From positions 3,227 to 67,226 of the forward strand of contig NZ_JBEQZJ010000024.1 of assembly GCF_045223415.1 (NCBI RefSeq): a stretch of 64,000 bases of DNA, read 5' to 3'. Origin of the DNA: Hoskinsella mucinilytica (GTDB lineage Bacteria; Bacillota_I; Bacilli_A; Erysipelotrichales; Erysipelotrichaceae). The translations under genes were made by a program, and so were the position numbers. Shown piece by piece: positions 42,013-50,256 of this stretch (its first letter is position 1; every line of letters starts with the position of its first letter). The notes beneath the pieces were generated by a model that had not been told where the DNA came from, did not search any database, and was given only the letters and a program-made list of their open reading frames with translations.

Positions 42013-43428
42013 CTATTCCTCTTCCTCTAAAAATTCTTTAGGAACTGCGAACATCCATACTGCCACAAAGGATAGTACACCGGATATGATATTGATGATG
42101 ATAAATTTAAACAATACAGATGGATTATAGATGTAGAGTAATGTTCCAAGTAAACCATTGATTCCCATCCCCTGAGCATCTACTCCCATCATCATTGCCA
42201 CCGCACTTGCTAGAGCACCGATCAAAGTACATACAACCAATGGCTTAAAGGAATATCGAATCAAGAAACCAAAGATGGCTGGTTCACCAATTCCTAGAAA
42301 TTGAGAGGTCATTGCGCCATAGCCGGCTGATTTCATACGCTTATTTCTCATTTTAATCGTAATGGCTAATACAGCACAAGCTTTCACGGTCGTTCCAATG
42401 ATAACAAGTGTACGAAATGCATTCAAAGAGCCTGAGGCAGTGATACCAATTTCAAGTGCATTAAAAATATGATGTACACCGGTTATAACAAGGAAAGGAT
42501 GAGCAAAGGCAACAATAAAGGCACCAATTCCAAATGGCAGATACAAGATTTGTTCCACAACCCATAAAATTCCATTTTCGATTCCATGGAATACCGGTCC
42601 TATAGCCAACAAAGAGGCCAGTAAGGTACAAACGATGACCAAAAACGGTGTAAACATAAAATCCAATGCATCCGGCATAACGTTACGTAATTTTATTTCC
42701 ATTTTTGCTCCAATAAAACCTGCTATGATAGCTGGTAAAACACTTCCTTGATATCCTATGATCGGAATAAAGCCAAATAGGTGAATCGCTTCAACTGCAG
42801 ATTTCGCAACTGCATATGCATTCGGTAATGCTGGATTTACAAGCATCAAACCAACGACAAAACCAATCACTGGTGTACCACCGAAATTTTTAAAAGCTGA
42901 CCAACAGATGAATGCTGGTAAAAAATCAAAAACGGTATTGCATAATGCATTCAATATCGTCACAAAAGAAGGTGGTAAACTCTCTACTGACATTCCAAAT
43001 AAACCAAGGAATACATTATTTGTTATAACGCCCTGTAATCCAAGACATAGACCGATTGCTGCCAATATTGGAATCAGGGGCACAAAGATATCACCGAAAA
43101 CACGAAGTAATTGTTTCGCCTTGCTTACCTCTGGTTCCCCTTTTGCTTTTGTTTCTACAACTGCACCTTCTTCATTGATTCCTTGTTTAACGACCTCTTT
43201 ATAAACCTTATTTACCGTACCTGTTCCAAGTATTATTTGATATTGACCAGCCGTATACATGGTACCCTTGACCATATCTACTTGTTCCATTTTCTTATCA
43301 TCTACCAAATCACGATGTTTCAAAATCAATCTTAGTCTTGTTGCACAATGTGTTGCGGATATGATATTCTCTTTTCCACCTGCGATTTCTAAAATTCTCA
43401 ATGCAATTTCTTCATACTTTGCTGCCAT
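42013..43428 (-). CDS. PTS transporter EIIBC (glucose/sucrose superfamily)
   Basis: A 471-aa protein. The IIB domain is at ~1-85 with the phosphoryl-carrying Cys28 in ISATHCATRLRL. The IIC membrane domain runs ~105-460, with GFVVGLMLVNPALPNAYA, GITASGSLNAFRT and AMTSQFLGIGEPAIFGFLIRYSF motifs. No IIA domain is attached, so it must borrow one in trans. The ATG at 43428 follows AAGGAGG. It sits between an RAT/terminator switch and the sulfatase, so it is expected to import and phosphorylate a sulfated or otherwise modified sugar. This is inference from the operon. Confidence 0.85.
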   Translation of the reverse strand: MAAKYEEIALRILEIAGGKENIISATHCATRLRLILKHRDLVDDKKMEQVDMVKGTMYTAGQYQIILGTGTVNKVYKEVVKQGINEEGAVVETKAKGEPEVSKAKQLLRVFGDIFVPLIPILAAIGLCLGLQGVITNNVFLGLFGMSVESLPPSFVTILNALCNTVFDFLPAFICWSAFKNFGGTPVIGFVVGLMLVNPALPNAYAVAKSAVEAIHLFGFIPIIGYQGSVLPAIIAGFIGAKMEIKLRNVMPDALDFMFTPFLVIVCTLLASLLAIGPVFHGIENGILWVVEQILYLPFGIGAFIVAFAHPFLVITGVHHIFNALEIGITASGSLNAFRTLVIIGTTVKACAVLAITIKMRNKRMKSAGYGAMTSQFLGIGEPAIFGFLIRYSFKPLVVCTLIGALASAVAMMMGVDAQGMGINGLLGTLLYIYNPSVLFKFIIINIISGVLSFVAVWMFAVPKEFLEEEE

Positions 43429-43446
43429 GTATTTTTCCTCCTTAAA

Positions 43447-43496
43447 AATAAAAACCCAAACAGATACATTCATGATGAATGCGTTGTTTAGGTTTT
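43447..43496 (-). terminator. LicT-controlled terminator before the PTS gene
   Basis: AAAACC..AAACA with TGTTTGGGTTTT arms and an inner ATTCAT/ATGAAT stem, then a T-rich run; it overlaps the RAT at 43491-43519. Confidence 0.8.
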
Positions 43497-43519
43497 GCCT
43501 GCTTGACCAGTAACACTCC
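43491..43519 (-). promoter_or_regulatory. RAT antiterminator site upstream of the PTS gene
   Basis: Read on the minus strand, a ~29-nt RAT-like element with GGAGTGTTACTGG, CAAGCAGG and CAAAACC blocks, close to the LicT target of bgl leaders. It overlaps the terminator, so LicT binding would block termination. Confidence 0.8.
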
Positions 43520-43526
43520 TGATTCG

Positions 43527-44357
43527 TTATGTGTGTTGAAATATCTTTAATATGTGCATCATGAGATAAACTTTTTCCGCAATTCTACAAGTATAATCAT
43601 ATTCTTCCAATAACATCTGCTCAATCTCATTGATACAAATTTCCATTTTCTCATGTTTTTTTATTAACAGCTCATACATATCATCCACATCATCCATAGC
43701 TGATTGTTCCATCGTCATCATTCTTTGATAGAAATATTTCAGATGTGTTGTCATGCGATAATAATCCATTGATTCTTTATCGATGTTTACTGACAATGTT
43801 TCCTCTACGACATCCAACACATCCTTTATGAAAGTAATAATTTCCGAAATATCTTCATTTGTCTGTATGGTTGCGTTCAATATATGGATAGCGATATAAC
43901 CAGCTTCATCCTCGGGTAATTCGATGCCCGTTCTTGCTTTGATATAACGATTTGCCCATAATCCGATCGCAAATTCTTTTGGATATAGTACTTTTGTTTC
44001 TGCTTGTATCAAATTAGGTAAAAGGTTTCCTTGTTTTTGCCTTTCGATTGCAAAATGAATATGATCTGTCAATGCTGTCAATACAGATTCATCTACTTCT
44101 TTACCAAGCTTTTCCTTTGCTTTATCAAGAATTGCTTCCGCAATTTCCAAATATTCCACAGGAGTCGATTCCAACAATTGATACAGTCGGTCTTTTTTCA
44201 TATTTTGCATATAGTAACATTTGGTTATCTTGCTTTCATCAATGTCATCTCCAGCTTTTTTCTTAAATCCGATACCTGCCCCAGTTACAAGAGCTTCTTT
44301 TTTCGTAGGAGTTATCGCGGCCACGATATTGTTGTTAAATACTTTAATAATTTTCAT
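43527..44357 (-). CDS. BglG/LicT-family transcriptional antiterminator
   Basis: A 276-aa RNA-binding antiterminator. The N-terminal CAT domain (~1-58; MKIIKVFNNNIVAAI) binds the RAT RNA. PRD1 (~65-170) and PRD2 (~172-276) carry conserved His residues in TDHIHFAIERQ, AGYIAIHILNA, TTHLKYFYQ and LMMHILKIF that PTS proteins phosphorylate. An SD (AAGGAGG) precedes the ATG. It has its own RAT/terminator upstream, so it is autoregulated, and should switch on the PTS-sulfatase genes when the cognate sugar is taken up. Confidence 0.9.
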   Translation of the reverse strand: MKIIKVFNNNIVAAITPTKKEALVTGAGIGFKKKAGDDIDESKITKCYYMQNMKKDRLYQLLESTPVEYLEIAEAILDKAKEKLGKEVDESVLTALTDHIHFAIERQKQGNLLPNLIQAETKVLYPKEFAIGLWANRYIKARTGIELPEDEAGYIAIHILNATIQTNEDISEIITFIKDVLDVVEETLSVNIDKESMDYYRMTTHLKYFYQRMMTMEQSAMDDVDDMYELLIKKHEKMEICINEIEQMLLEEYDYTCRIAEKVYLMMHILKIFQHT

Positions 44358-44374
44358 GAAAATACCTCCTTACA

Positions 44375-44424
44375 TAAAAAAAGCCCTATCATACTAAGAG
44401 CATCGCTTAGCTAGAATAGGTTTT
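44375..44424 (-). terminator. LicT-controlled terminator before licT
   Basis: AACCTAT..ATAGGGCTTTTTTT arms with an inner CTAAG/CTTAG stem, overlapping the RAT. Confidence 0.75.
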
Positions 44425-44447
44425 GCCTGCTTGACCAGTTACAATCC
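44419..44447 (-). promoter_or_regulatory. RAT antiterminator site upstream of licT
   Basis: The same RAT blocks as at 43491-43519 (ATTGTAACTGG, TCAAGCAGG, CAAAACC), differing in a few positions. Confidence 0.8.
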
Positions 44448-44462
44448 AAATATTACGTCTTT

Positions 44463-44491
44463 ATATTAATACAATCTAGATTCAATGTCAA
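44463..44491 (-). promoter_or_regulatory. Promoter of the licT operon
   Basis: TTGACA, 17-nt spacer, TAATAT on the minus strand. Confidence 0.65.
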
Positions 44492-44578
44492 CGCTTACAT
44501 AATTTTTTCTCGTTTTTTTTCTTATTCAAATAAAGACCTACTCCCAATGAAGCAGGTCCTACTTATATCATAAAAGTG

Positions 44579-46435
44579 TTATTCTAATTCAAACTGTCCT
44601 GTATAAAGCTGATAATATCTTCCCTGCTGATTCAATAATTCATCATGACTTCCTCGTTCAATGATCTCTCCATGATCCAACACCATAATCGCCTTACTAT
44701 TTCTTACCGTACTTAATCGATGAGCGATAACAAAGACGGTACGATTTTCCATCAATCGATCCATTCCTTTCTCAATCAATTTTTCTGTACGAGTATCAAT
44801 AGAGCTTGTTGCTTCATCCAAAATCAATACTGGAGGATTTGCAATCGCAGCACGGGCAATCGCAAGAAGTTGTCGCTGTCCTTGAGATAGATTTGCACCA
44901 TCTCCACTTAACATTGTATCATATCCTTGTGGTAGGCGCTTGATAAAAGAATGTGCATTGGCAAGCTTACTTGCTTCTATGACCGCATCCATATCGGCAT
45001 GAAGATTTCCATAGCGAATATTATCTGCAATCGTGCCTGTAAACAAGTGGGTATCCTGTAATACAACGGATATAGACCTTCTAAGATCATCTTTTTTTAT
45101 AAGTCTTACATCAATACCATCATATGTGATACTACCACTTTCAATATCATAAAAACGATTGATCAAATTGGTTATGGTAGTTTTTCCTGCTCCTGTACTA
45201 CCCACAAAAGCGATTTTTTGTCCCGGCTTTGCGTATAAGTTAATTCCTTTTAAAATGGTAACATTAGGCTCATATCCAAATACAACATCATGAAATCTGA
45301 CATCTCCTTTTAATGGCACCAATTCAATCGTATCATCATGTGGATGTCGCCAAGCCCAATGTCCTGTATATTCTTCACATTCTTGCATTTCGCCATCATC
45401 CAAAATACGAACACGTGTCAAGGTAACCTTACCTTCATCTACTTCTTCCTGCTCTTCCATCATATGGAAGATACGTTCAGCACCTGCCATCGCCGCAAGC
45501 ATAAAATTCAACTGTTGGGTAAACTGATTGATTGGCATCGCAGTTTGTCGCACATAAACAAGATAAGAGGCTAAGGCACCAAGACCGATGCTTCCTGATA
45601 TCGCAAAGAACCCTCCGATACATGCAACGATTGCATAATTGAAATAAGACATAGATACTACAGTTGGAATGGTTCTTCCTGAATAAGTCAGTGCATTGGT
45701 GGAAGCTATTCGTAATCGCTCATTTCGTTTCTCAAATTCCTCAAAATTTTGTTGCTCATGATGAAATACCTTTACCACCTTAACACCATCTACCATCTCT
45801 TCAATGAATCCGTTTAAACTGCCCATTGCGGCTTGTTGATGAGAAAAATAGTATTTACTGCGTTTACTATAAAACTGAATCATGAGATACATCAGTATCA
45901 TAAAGATCATCACAATAAGGGATAATTTCCAATTTAGGATAAAAATCGCAATTAAGGTACCTGTAATCATGGTAAAGCTTTGAATCAAGTTATCAAAACA
46001 GTTATTCATTGCATCTTGAACCGTATCTAGATCATTCGTAAAATGACTCATGATATCTCCATGAGCATTAGAGTCAAAGAAGCGAAGCGGTAACTTTTGC
46101 ATTTTATCAAATAGATCCTGTCTGATTTCTTTTACGATTTTTTGTGAAGTATGGGTCATCAATTGTTTATAAACAGCAGTACATAATGCTCCACTTGCAT
46201 ACATGATACCCATAAAGATGACCGCTTGTAATAAGCCATCATAATCCTTTGGAACGATATATTGGTCAATGATCGGTTGTAACAAATAAGTACCAAACAG
46301 ATTAGCGCCAGCACTTAATATAACCAAAATTCCTACAAACAGCAATGCAAATTTATGATTGCCAAGATAGCCAAGAAAGGTTTTCATTGTTTTCTTCATG
46401 TTTTTTGGCTTTTTTCCTGTCATCTGTCTTGCCAT
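44579..46435 (-). CDS. Heterodimeric ABC exporter subunit (canonical site half)
   Basis: A 618-aa fused TMD-NBD exporter half with six TM helices, a ~50-residue linker insertion (~330-385, with GHWAWRHPHD) and an NBD with Walker A GSTGAGKTT, signature LSQGQRQLL and Walker B VLILDEATSSID. The catalytic Glu is present. It is encoded 1 nt overlapping (TAATG) after a partner half with a degenerate site, as in BmrCD/LmrCD/EfrCD-type drug exporters. A MarR regulator precedes the pair. Confidence 0.88.
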   Translation of the reverse strand: MARQMTGKKPKNMKKTMKTFLGYLGNHKFALLFVGILVILSAGANLFGTYLLQPIIDQYIVPKDYDGLLQAVIFMGIMYASGALCTAVYKQLMTHTSQKIVKEIRQDLFDKMQKLPLRFFDSNAHGDIMSHFTNDLDTVQDAMNNCFDNLIQSFTMITGTLIAIFILNWKLSLIVMIFMILMYLMIQFYSKRSKYYFSHQQAAMGSLNGFIEEMVDGVKVVKVFHHEQQNFEEFEKRNERLRIASTNALTYSGRTIPTVVSMSYFNYAIVACIGGFFAISGSIGLGALASYLVYVRQTAMPINQFTQQLNFMLAAMAGAERIFHMMEEQEEVDEGKVTLTRVRILDDGEMQECEEYTGHWAWRHPHDDTIELVPLKGDVRFHDVVFGYEPNVTILKGINLYAKPGQKIAFVGSTGAGKTTITNLINRFYDIESGSITYDGIDVRLIKKDDLRRSISVVLQDTHLFTGTIADNIRYGNLHADMDAVIEASKLANAHSFIKRLPQGYDTMLSGDGANLSQGQRQLLAIARAAIANPPVLILDEATSSIDTRTEKLIEKGMDRLMENRTVFVIAHRLSTVRNSKAIMVLDHGEIIERGSHDELLNQQGRYYQLYTGQFELE

Positions 46436-48159
46436 TATAGACCAGCTCCTTCCTGTTGAGAAGTAGAAATATCTTGATAGATAGGATCATGCGCCAACAG
46501 CTCATCATGTGTTCCAATTGCATGAATTTTTCCATCATCCAAAATCACAATTTGATCCGCATGTTGTACACTGCTGACACGTTGTGCAATGATGATCTTT
46601 GTGGTTTCACTTAAGGAAGCCAGTCCTTGACGAATGCTTGCTTCAGTTGCAGTATCTACTGCACTTGTAGAATCATCAAAAATCAATACCTTAGGGCGTT
46701 TTAATAGTGCTCTGGCAATACATAAACGTTGCTTTTGTCCGCCGGATACATTCACGCCTCCTTGCCCTAGATCGCTATCATAGCCTTTTGGAAAATGATC
46801 GATAAACTCATCTACTGCAGCTATATGACATGCCCATTCGATATCTTCTTGACTTGCATGCTCATCTCCCCAAAGTAAATTTTCTCGTATGGTTCCACTG
46901 AATAAAGTATTTTTCTGTAATACCATTCCAACCGCATCACGTAAATGTTCTATAGAGTACTCTTTTACATTCCTTCCATCGATACATACTGTTCCTTCAC
47001 TAACATCATATAGTCTTGGTATTAATTGCACAAGTGTTGTTTTCGCAGAACCGGTACCACCTAGAATTCCTATGGTACTACCCTTTGGAATATGCAAGGT
47101 AATATCAGATAACACATATTCTTCTGCATCCTCTTTATATTTAAAATACACATGTTCAAAATCAATACGACCTTCTTCAATTTGGGCAGTGACTGCCAAA
47201 GAATCATCGATATCCGGCGTTTCATCTAATACCTCAACGATACGTTCACAGCTTGCAAGTGATCTGGTTAGCATCAAAAAAACATTAGATATCATCATCA
47301 AACTATTTAGAATCTGTAACACATAACTAAGAAAACCAGTCAGTTCTCCGACTTTCATATCATTGATAAAAATCATATTTCCACCAAACCATATGATACA
47401 AAGAATCGTAGCATACATGACCATTTGGAATAATGGCATATTCCATACAGAGGTAGAAAAAGCACGTTCACTTGCATTTCTCAAAGATTCATTGACTTCT
47501 TCGAATTTCTCTTCTTCATAAGAACCACGTACATAAGACTTTACTACACGTATCGCATTTAAATTCTCTTGTACAATGGTATTGACCTTATCGATGCTAC
47601 TTTGCATCAAACGATATAATGGTCCTACTTTTTTTACGATGACAAAAAGTCCGATTGCTAAAATAGGTATTGCGATCATAAATACAACAGCTAATTTAGC
47701 ATTGATCGTGAAGGTTAAAACCAAGGCAGTAAGCAACATGACCGGTGATCGTACCAAAGGACGTACACCATTACTGATTGCTGTTTGTAAAATGGTAACA
47801 TCACTGGTCAAGCGTGTGATCAAGGAAGATGTGGAAAAATGATCTGTATTCGCAAAAGAAAAGTTTTGAACCTTTCGGAATTCATCTTTTCTAAGTTCTG
47901 CGCCAAAGCCTTGACCGGCAGTTGCCGCATATCTTGCGTACATGACTCCCAGAACCAAGGAAATCAAAGCACACGCAATCATTTGCGCACCTTTGATTAA
48001 AATATAATCTTTATCTGCATTTGCAACACCTACATCGATGATATCTGCCATCAAAATAGGAATGACCAACTCAAAAACCGTCTCAGCGACAACACAGATA
48101 CAACTCAGTATCAAATATTTCTGATACTTTTTCATATAAGGAAACAATCGTTTTAACAT
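46435..48159 (-). CDS. Heterodimeric ABC exporter subunit (degenerate site half)
   Basis: A 574-aa fused TMD-NBD exporter half with Walker A GGTGSAKTT (Ala for the usual Gly), signature VSGGQKQRL and Walker B VLIFDDSTSAVD. The residue after the Walker B Asp is Asp, not Glu. This marks the non-canonical ATP site typical of asymmetric heterodimeric exporters. It follows marR by 14 nt and overlaps its partner, so all three are one operon. Drug or lipid substrate unknown. Confidence 0.88.
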   Translation of the reverse strand: MLKRLFPYMKKYQKYLILSCICVVAETVFELVIPILMADIIDVGVANADKDYILIKGAQMIACALISLVLGVMYARYAATAGQGFGAELRKDEFRKVQNFSFANTDHFSTSSLITRLTSDVTILQTAISNGVRPLVRSPVMLLTALVLTFTINAKLAVVFMIAIPILAIGLFVIVKKVGPLYRLMQSSIDKVNTIVQENLNAIRVVKSYVRGSYEEEKFEEVNESLRNASERAFSTSVWNMPLFQMVMYATILCIIWFGGNMIFINDMKVGELTGFLSYVLQILNSLMMISNVFLMLTRSLASCERIVEVLDETPDIDDSLAVTAQIEEGRIDFEHVYFKYKEDAEEYVLSDITLHIPKGSTIGILGGTGSAKTTLVQLIPRLYDVSEGTVCIDGRNVKEYSIEHLRDAVGMVLQKNTLFSGTIRENLLWGDEHASQEDIEWACHIAAVDEFIDHFPKGYDSDLGQGGVNVSGGQKQRLCIARALLKRPKVLIFDDSTSAVDTATEASIRQGLASLSETTKIIIAQRVSSVQHADQIVILDDGKIHAIGTHDELLAHDPIYQDISTSQQEGAGL

Positions 48160-48173
48160 ATGGCTCCTCCATT

Positions 48174-48602
48174 CTATTCAATCGTTCTACCACTTAGATT
48201 GTGATACATACGAGAAAGGTATTCTTCAAACTGTTTTCGCTCTTCCTCATTAAAACCCTTTAAAGAAAGTTCTTCGACATCCTTACAATGTGCATTCCAC
48301 TTCGTTAAGGCTTGTTTACCTTTGTCTGTGATATTTAACTGTAAGGCTCGCTTATTTTTTTGATCCACCATTCTTGTAAGCATCCCCATATCTTCAAGAT
48401 TGTTTAACAACTTACTGACAGTAGCACATTCTACATCACATTCTTGTGCAATGTCTTTTAATTTACAATCTCGATGATTTGAAATATAACGCAATACCTT
48501 AGGTTGACCCGGATATAATCCATATGCGTCCATATTTTGTCTGATCTTATTTCTTTGTGCGTGAAACACTTTGAAGATAAGAAAATGAAATGGTGTTTTC
48601 AT
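48174..48602 (-). CDS. MarR-family regulator of the ABC exporter
   Basis: A 142-aa winged-helix regulator (KDIAQECDVECATVSKLLNNLEDMGMLTR, followed by the KNKRALQLNITDKG wing). The ATG at 48602 has AGAGG 8 nt upstream, better than the GTG nine nt earlier. The promoter 48649-48677 and a palindrome at 48621-48653 lie in front of it, so autorepression with derepression by exporter substrates is expected. Confidence 0.85.
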   Translation of the reverse strand: MKTPFHFLIFKVFHAQRNKIRQNMDAYGLYPGQPKVLRYISNHRDCKLKDIAQECDVECATVSKLLNNLEDMGMLTRMVDQKNKRALQLNITDKGKQALTKWNAHCKDVEELSLKGFNEEERKQFEEYLSRMYHNLSGRTIE

Positions 48603-48620
48603 ATCATTCACCTCTTTATT

Positions 48621-48653
48621 AGTTAGTTAGCTAACATTTAGCAAGCTAACTAT
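48621..48653 (-). promoter_or_regulatory. MarR operator, palindromic
   Basis: GTTAGCTAAC palindrome with a second GCTAACTA arm 9 nt on; it overlaps the -10 hexamer. Confidence 0.6.
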
Positions 48654-48677
48654 ATACCTGTTTTTATGATATGTCAA
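48649..48677 (-). promoter_or_regulatory. Promoter of the marR-ABC operon
   Basis: TTGACA, 17-nt spacer, TATAGT on the minus strand. Confidence 0.7.
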
Positions 48678-48785
48678 TTGACTAAAAATAGATACCATTC
48701 TTTTCTATGATACTCGATATTATCCATATTCTGTAACAAGAAAACGCATGTTTTCGTTTCTTCCTTTTGTTTAAACAAACACTAC

Positions 48786-48840
48786 CAAAAAAGAGCCTGT
48801 AATCATTAGATGATTAACATCTATCTTGTTACAGGCTCCT
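48786..48840 (-). terminator. Intrinsic terminator of the rtcB unit
   Basis: GAGCCTGTAA/TTACAGGCTC stem with an inner AGATG/CATCT hairpin and a T run on the minus strand. Confidence 0.8.
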
Positions 48841-48842
48841 TG

Positions 48843-50048
48843 TTAGTCTTTACCGGCTTTAAAATTATAAATTGGTTTCAATACAGAGAGAATCTGTGCA
48901 GTATTTTGTATCGCTTGTTTGATTTGTTCGGCATTTTTATAAGCCATCGGACATTCATCTAATGTAGAAGCATTTACAGAAGTACTATAAATATCTTTCA
49001 TTTCCTTTTTATAAGCTGACAAAGAAAAGCTTTGCTTTGCCTCACTTCTACTCATTGCTCTACCTGCTCCATGTGGTGCGGAATAATTCCAATCCGGATT
49101 TCCTTTCCCTCTACATAGTAAGGAACCATCTCGCATATTTAAGGGTATGATCATAATTTCATCTTTTTTTGCTGATATTGCTCCCTTTCTTAAAATTCTT
49201 TGTTCCATATCAATATAGTTATGAATGGTAGTAAATTGTTTTACAGCATGAAGTTTCATATATTTCATGATTGCTTTTGCCATGATCATACGATTAAGAC
49301 AAGCGTATTCTTGAACAATCGCTATATCATGCAGATAATGCTCCATTTCCTCTCCTTTTAGATATGCAAATAAATAAGGTAGTTCCGTTTGTTTTGTGTT
49401 TTTCAATTTTTTTACTTCATTGGCATATTGATGTTGTTTGCCTTTTGCTTTGAGCTCTTGTTTTAAAGCAGACAGCGTTTTTTCATCACATCCATTGATG
49501 TTATCAAAAGCAAGTTTTTGATAATAGGTCGCAACTTCCACCCCTAGATGCCTACTACCTGAATGAATGATCAAATATAAACTTCCATCTTCATCCTTAT
49601 CTATTTCGATAAAATGATTACCTCCCCCAAGTGTTCCCAAACTTTTATTTGCTCTTAGCTCATCGATATGATCATAACAATACAGCTGTTTCAATCCACT
49701 TGTTATTCTTTCCTTTTTCTCTGACTCATGAATATTTCCGCCGGATGGAATCTTTTGGTGGATGAATTTATCCAAACGAGCAAGCTCTATGTGTGTTTCT
49801 CTTAATTTCACTACTTCCATACCACATCCGATATCTACCCCAACAAGACTTGGAATGACACAATCGGATAATTGAATGGTCGTTCCAACGCAACAAGATG
49901 ATCCCATATGGACATCCGGCATCATAACGATCTTGCAGTTTTCCATGCTTTTTTGATTACATACCTGATAGATTTGTGAGATACTGGCCTCGTCTAACTC
50001 ATCACAATAAATGATTGCATTTGTATAATTCCCTTTGATTTCTAACAT
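48843..50048 (-). CDS. rtcB: RtcB-family RNA ligase
   Basis: A 401-aa RtcB ligase that joins 2',3'-cyclic phosphate or 3'-phosphate RNA ends to 5'-OH ends, using GTP and Mn. Conserved blocks: MMPDVHMGSSCCVG, VGVDIGCGM, LGGGNHFIE, IIHSGSRHLG and the guanylylated-His motif PHGAGRAMSR. The ATG at 50048 has GGAG 7 nt upstream; a frame from 50111 would run through a terminator hairpin. It sits behind a leader that contains a 20-codon ORF and a terminator, so expression is probably controlled by attenuation. Bacterial RtcB repairs RNA after ribosome-inactivating or tRNA-cleaving stress. Confidence 0.9.
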   Translation of the reverse strand: MLEIKGNYTNAIIYCDELDEASISQIYQVCNQKSMENCKIVMMPDVHMGSSCCVGTTIQLSDCVIPSLVGVDIGCGMEVVKLRETHIELARLDKFIHQKIPSGGNIHESEKKERITSGLKQLYCYDHIDELRANKSLGTLGGGNHFIEIDKDEDGSLYLIIHSGSRHLGVEVATYYQKLAFDNINGCDEKTLSALKQELKAKGKQHQYANEVKKLKNTKQTELPYLFAYLKGEEMEHYLHDIAIVQEYACLNRMIMAKAIMKYMKLHAVKQFTTIHNYIDMEQRILRKGAISAKKDEIMIIPLNMRDGSLLCRGKGNPDWNYSAPHGAGRAMSRSEAKQSFSLSAYKKEMKDIYSTSVNASTLDECPMAYKNAEQIKQAIQNTAQILSVLKPIYNFKAGKD

Positions 50049-50068
50049 AAATTTCTCCTTTTTCATAC

Positions 50069-50100
50069 AAAAAAACACTTCTGATATTCCACAGAAGTGC
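50069..50100 (-). terminator. Attenuator terminator in the rtcB leader
   Basis: On the minus strand CACTTCTG-TGGAATAT-CAGAAGTG is followed by seven Ts, and ends 21 nt before the rtcB start. Confidence 0.8.
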
Positions 50101-50130
50101 ATAATGAACATAGTAGTTCTATCATAATGA

Positions 50131-50193
50131 TTACAAGATAGAACAATATGACTTCTGTTGTTGATTCCATTGTAGTAGATAAATATTCATCAT
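50131..50193 (-). CDS. Candidate 20-aa leader peptide of rtcB (MMNIYLLQWNQQQKSYCSIL)
   Basis: An ATG with GGAAGGTG 8 nt upstream opens a 20-codon frame ending in TAA, inside the rtcB leader after a good promoter. Codons 13-15 hold ACAGAAGT, complementary to ACTTCTGT, the 5' arm of the attenuator. A GTTCTATC/GATAGAAC hairpin spans the stop region between them. Translation of codons 13-15 would favour termination; early stalling or weak translation would let the antiterminator form. Confidence 0.5.
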   Translation of the reverse strand: MMNIYLLQWNQQQKSYCSIL

Positions 50194-50221
50194 ATTGTTC
50201 ACCTTCCTTCTTCTACGAGAA

Positions 50222-50250
50222 ATTATATGATAAAAATCATGTTTTGTACA
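50222..50250 (-). promoter_or_regulatory. Promoter of the rtcB leader
   Basis: TGTACA, 17-nt spacer, perfect TATAAT on the minus strand. Confidence 0.65.
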
Positions 50251-50256
50251 GATTTA

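Noticed and set aside
46889..47326. 145-codon plus-strand frame inside the ABC exporter gene
   Set aside because: It is antisense to a well-conserved NBD and has no Shine-Dalgarno; a shadow frame.
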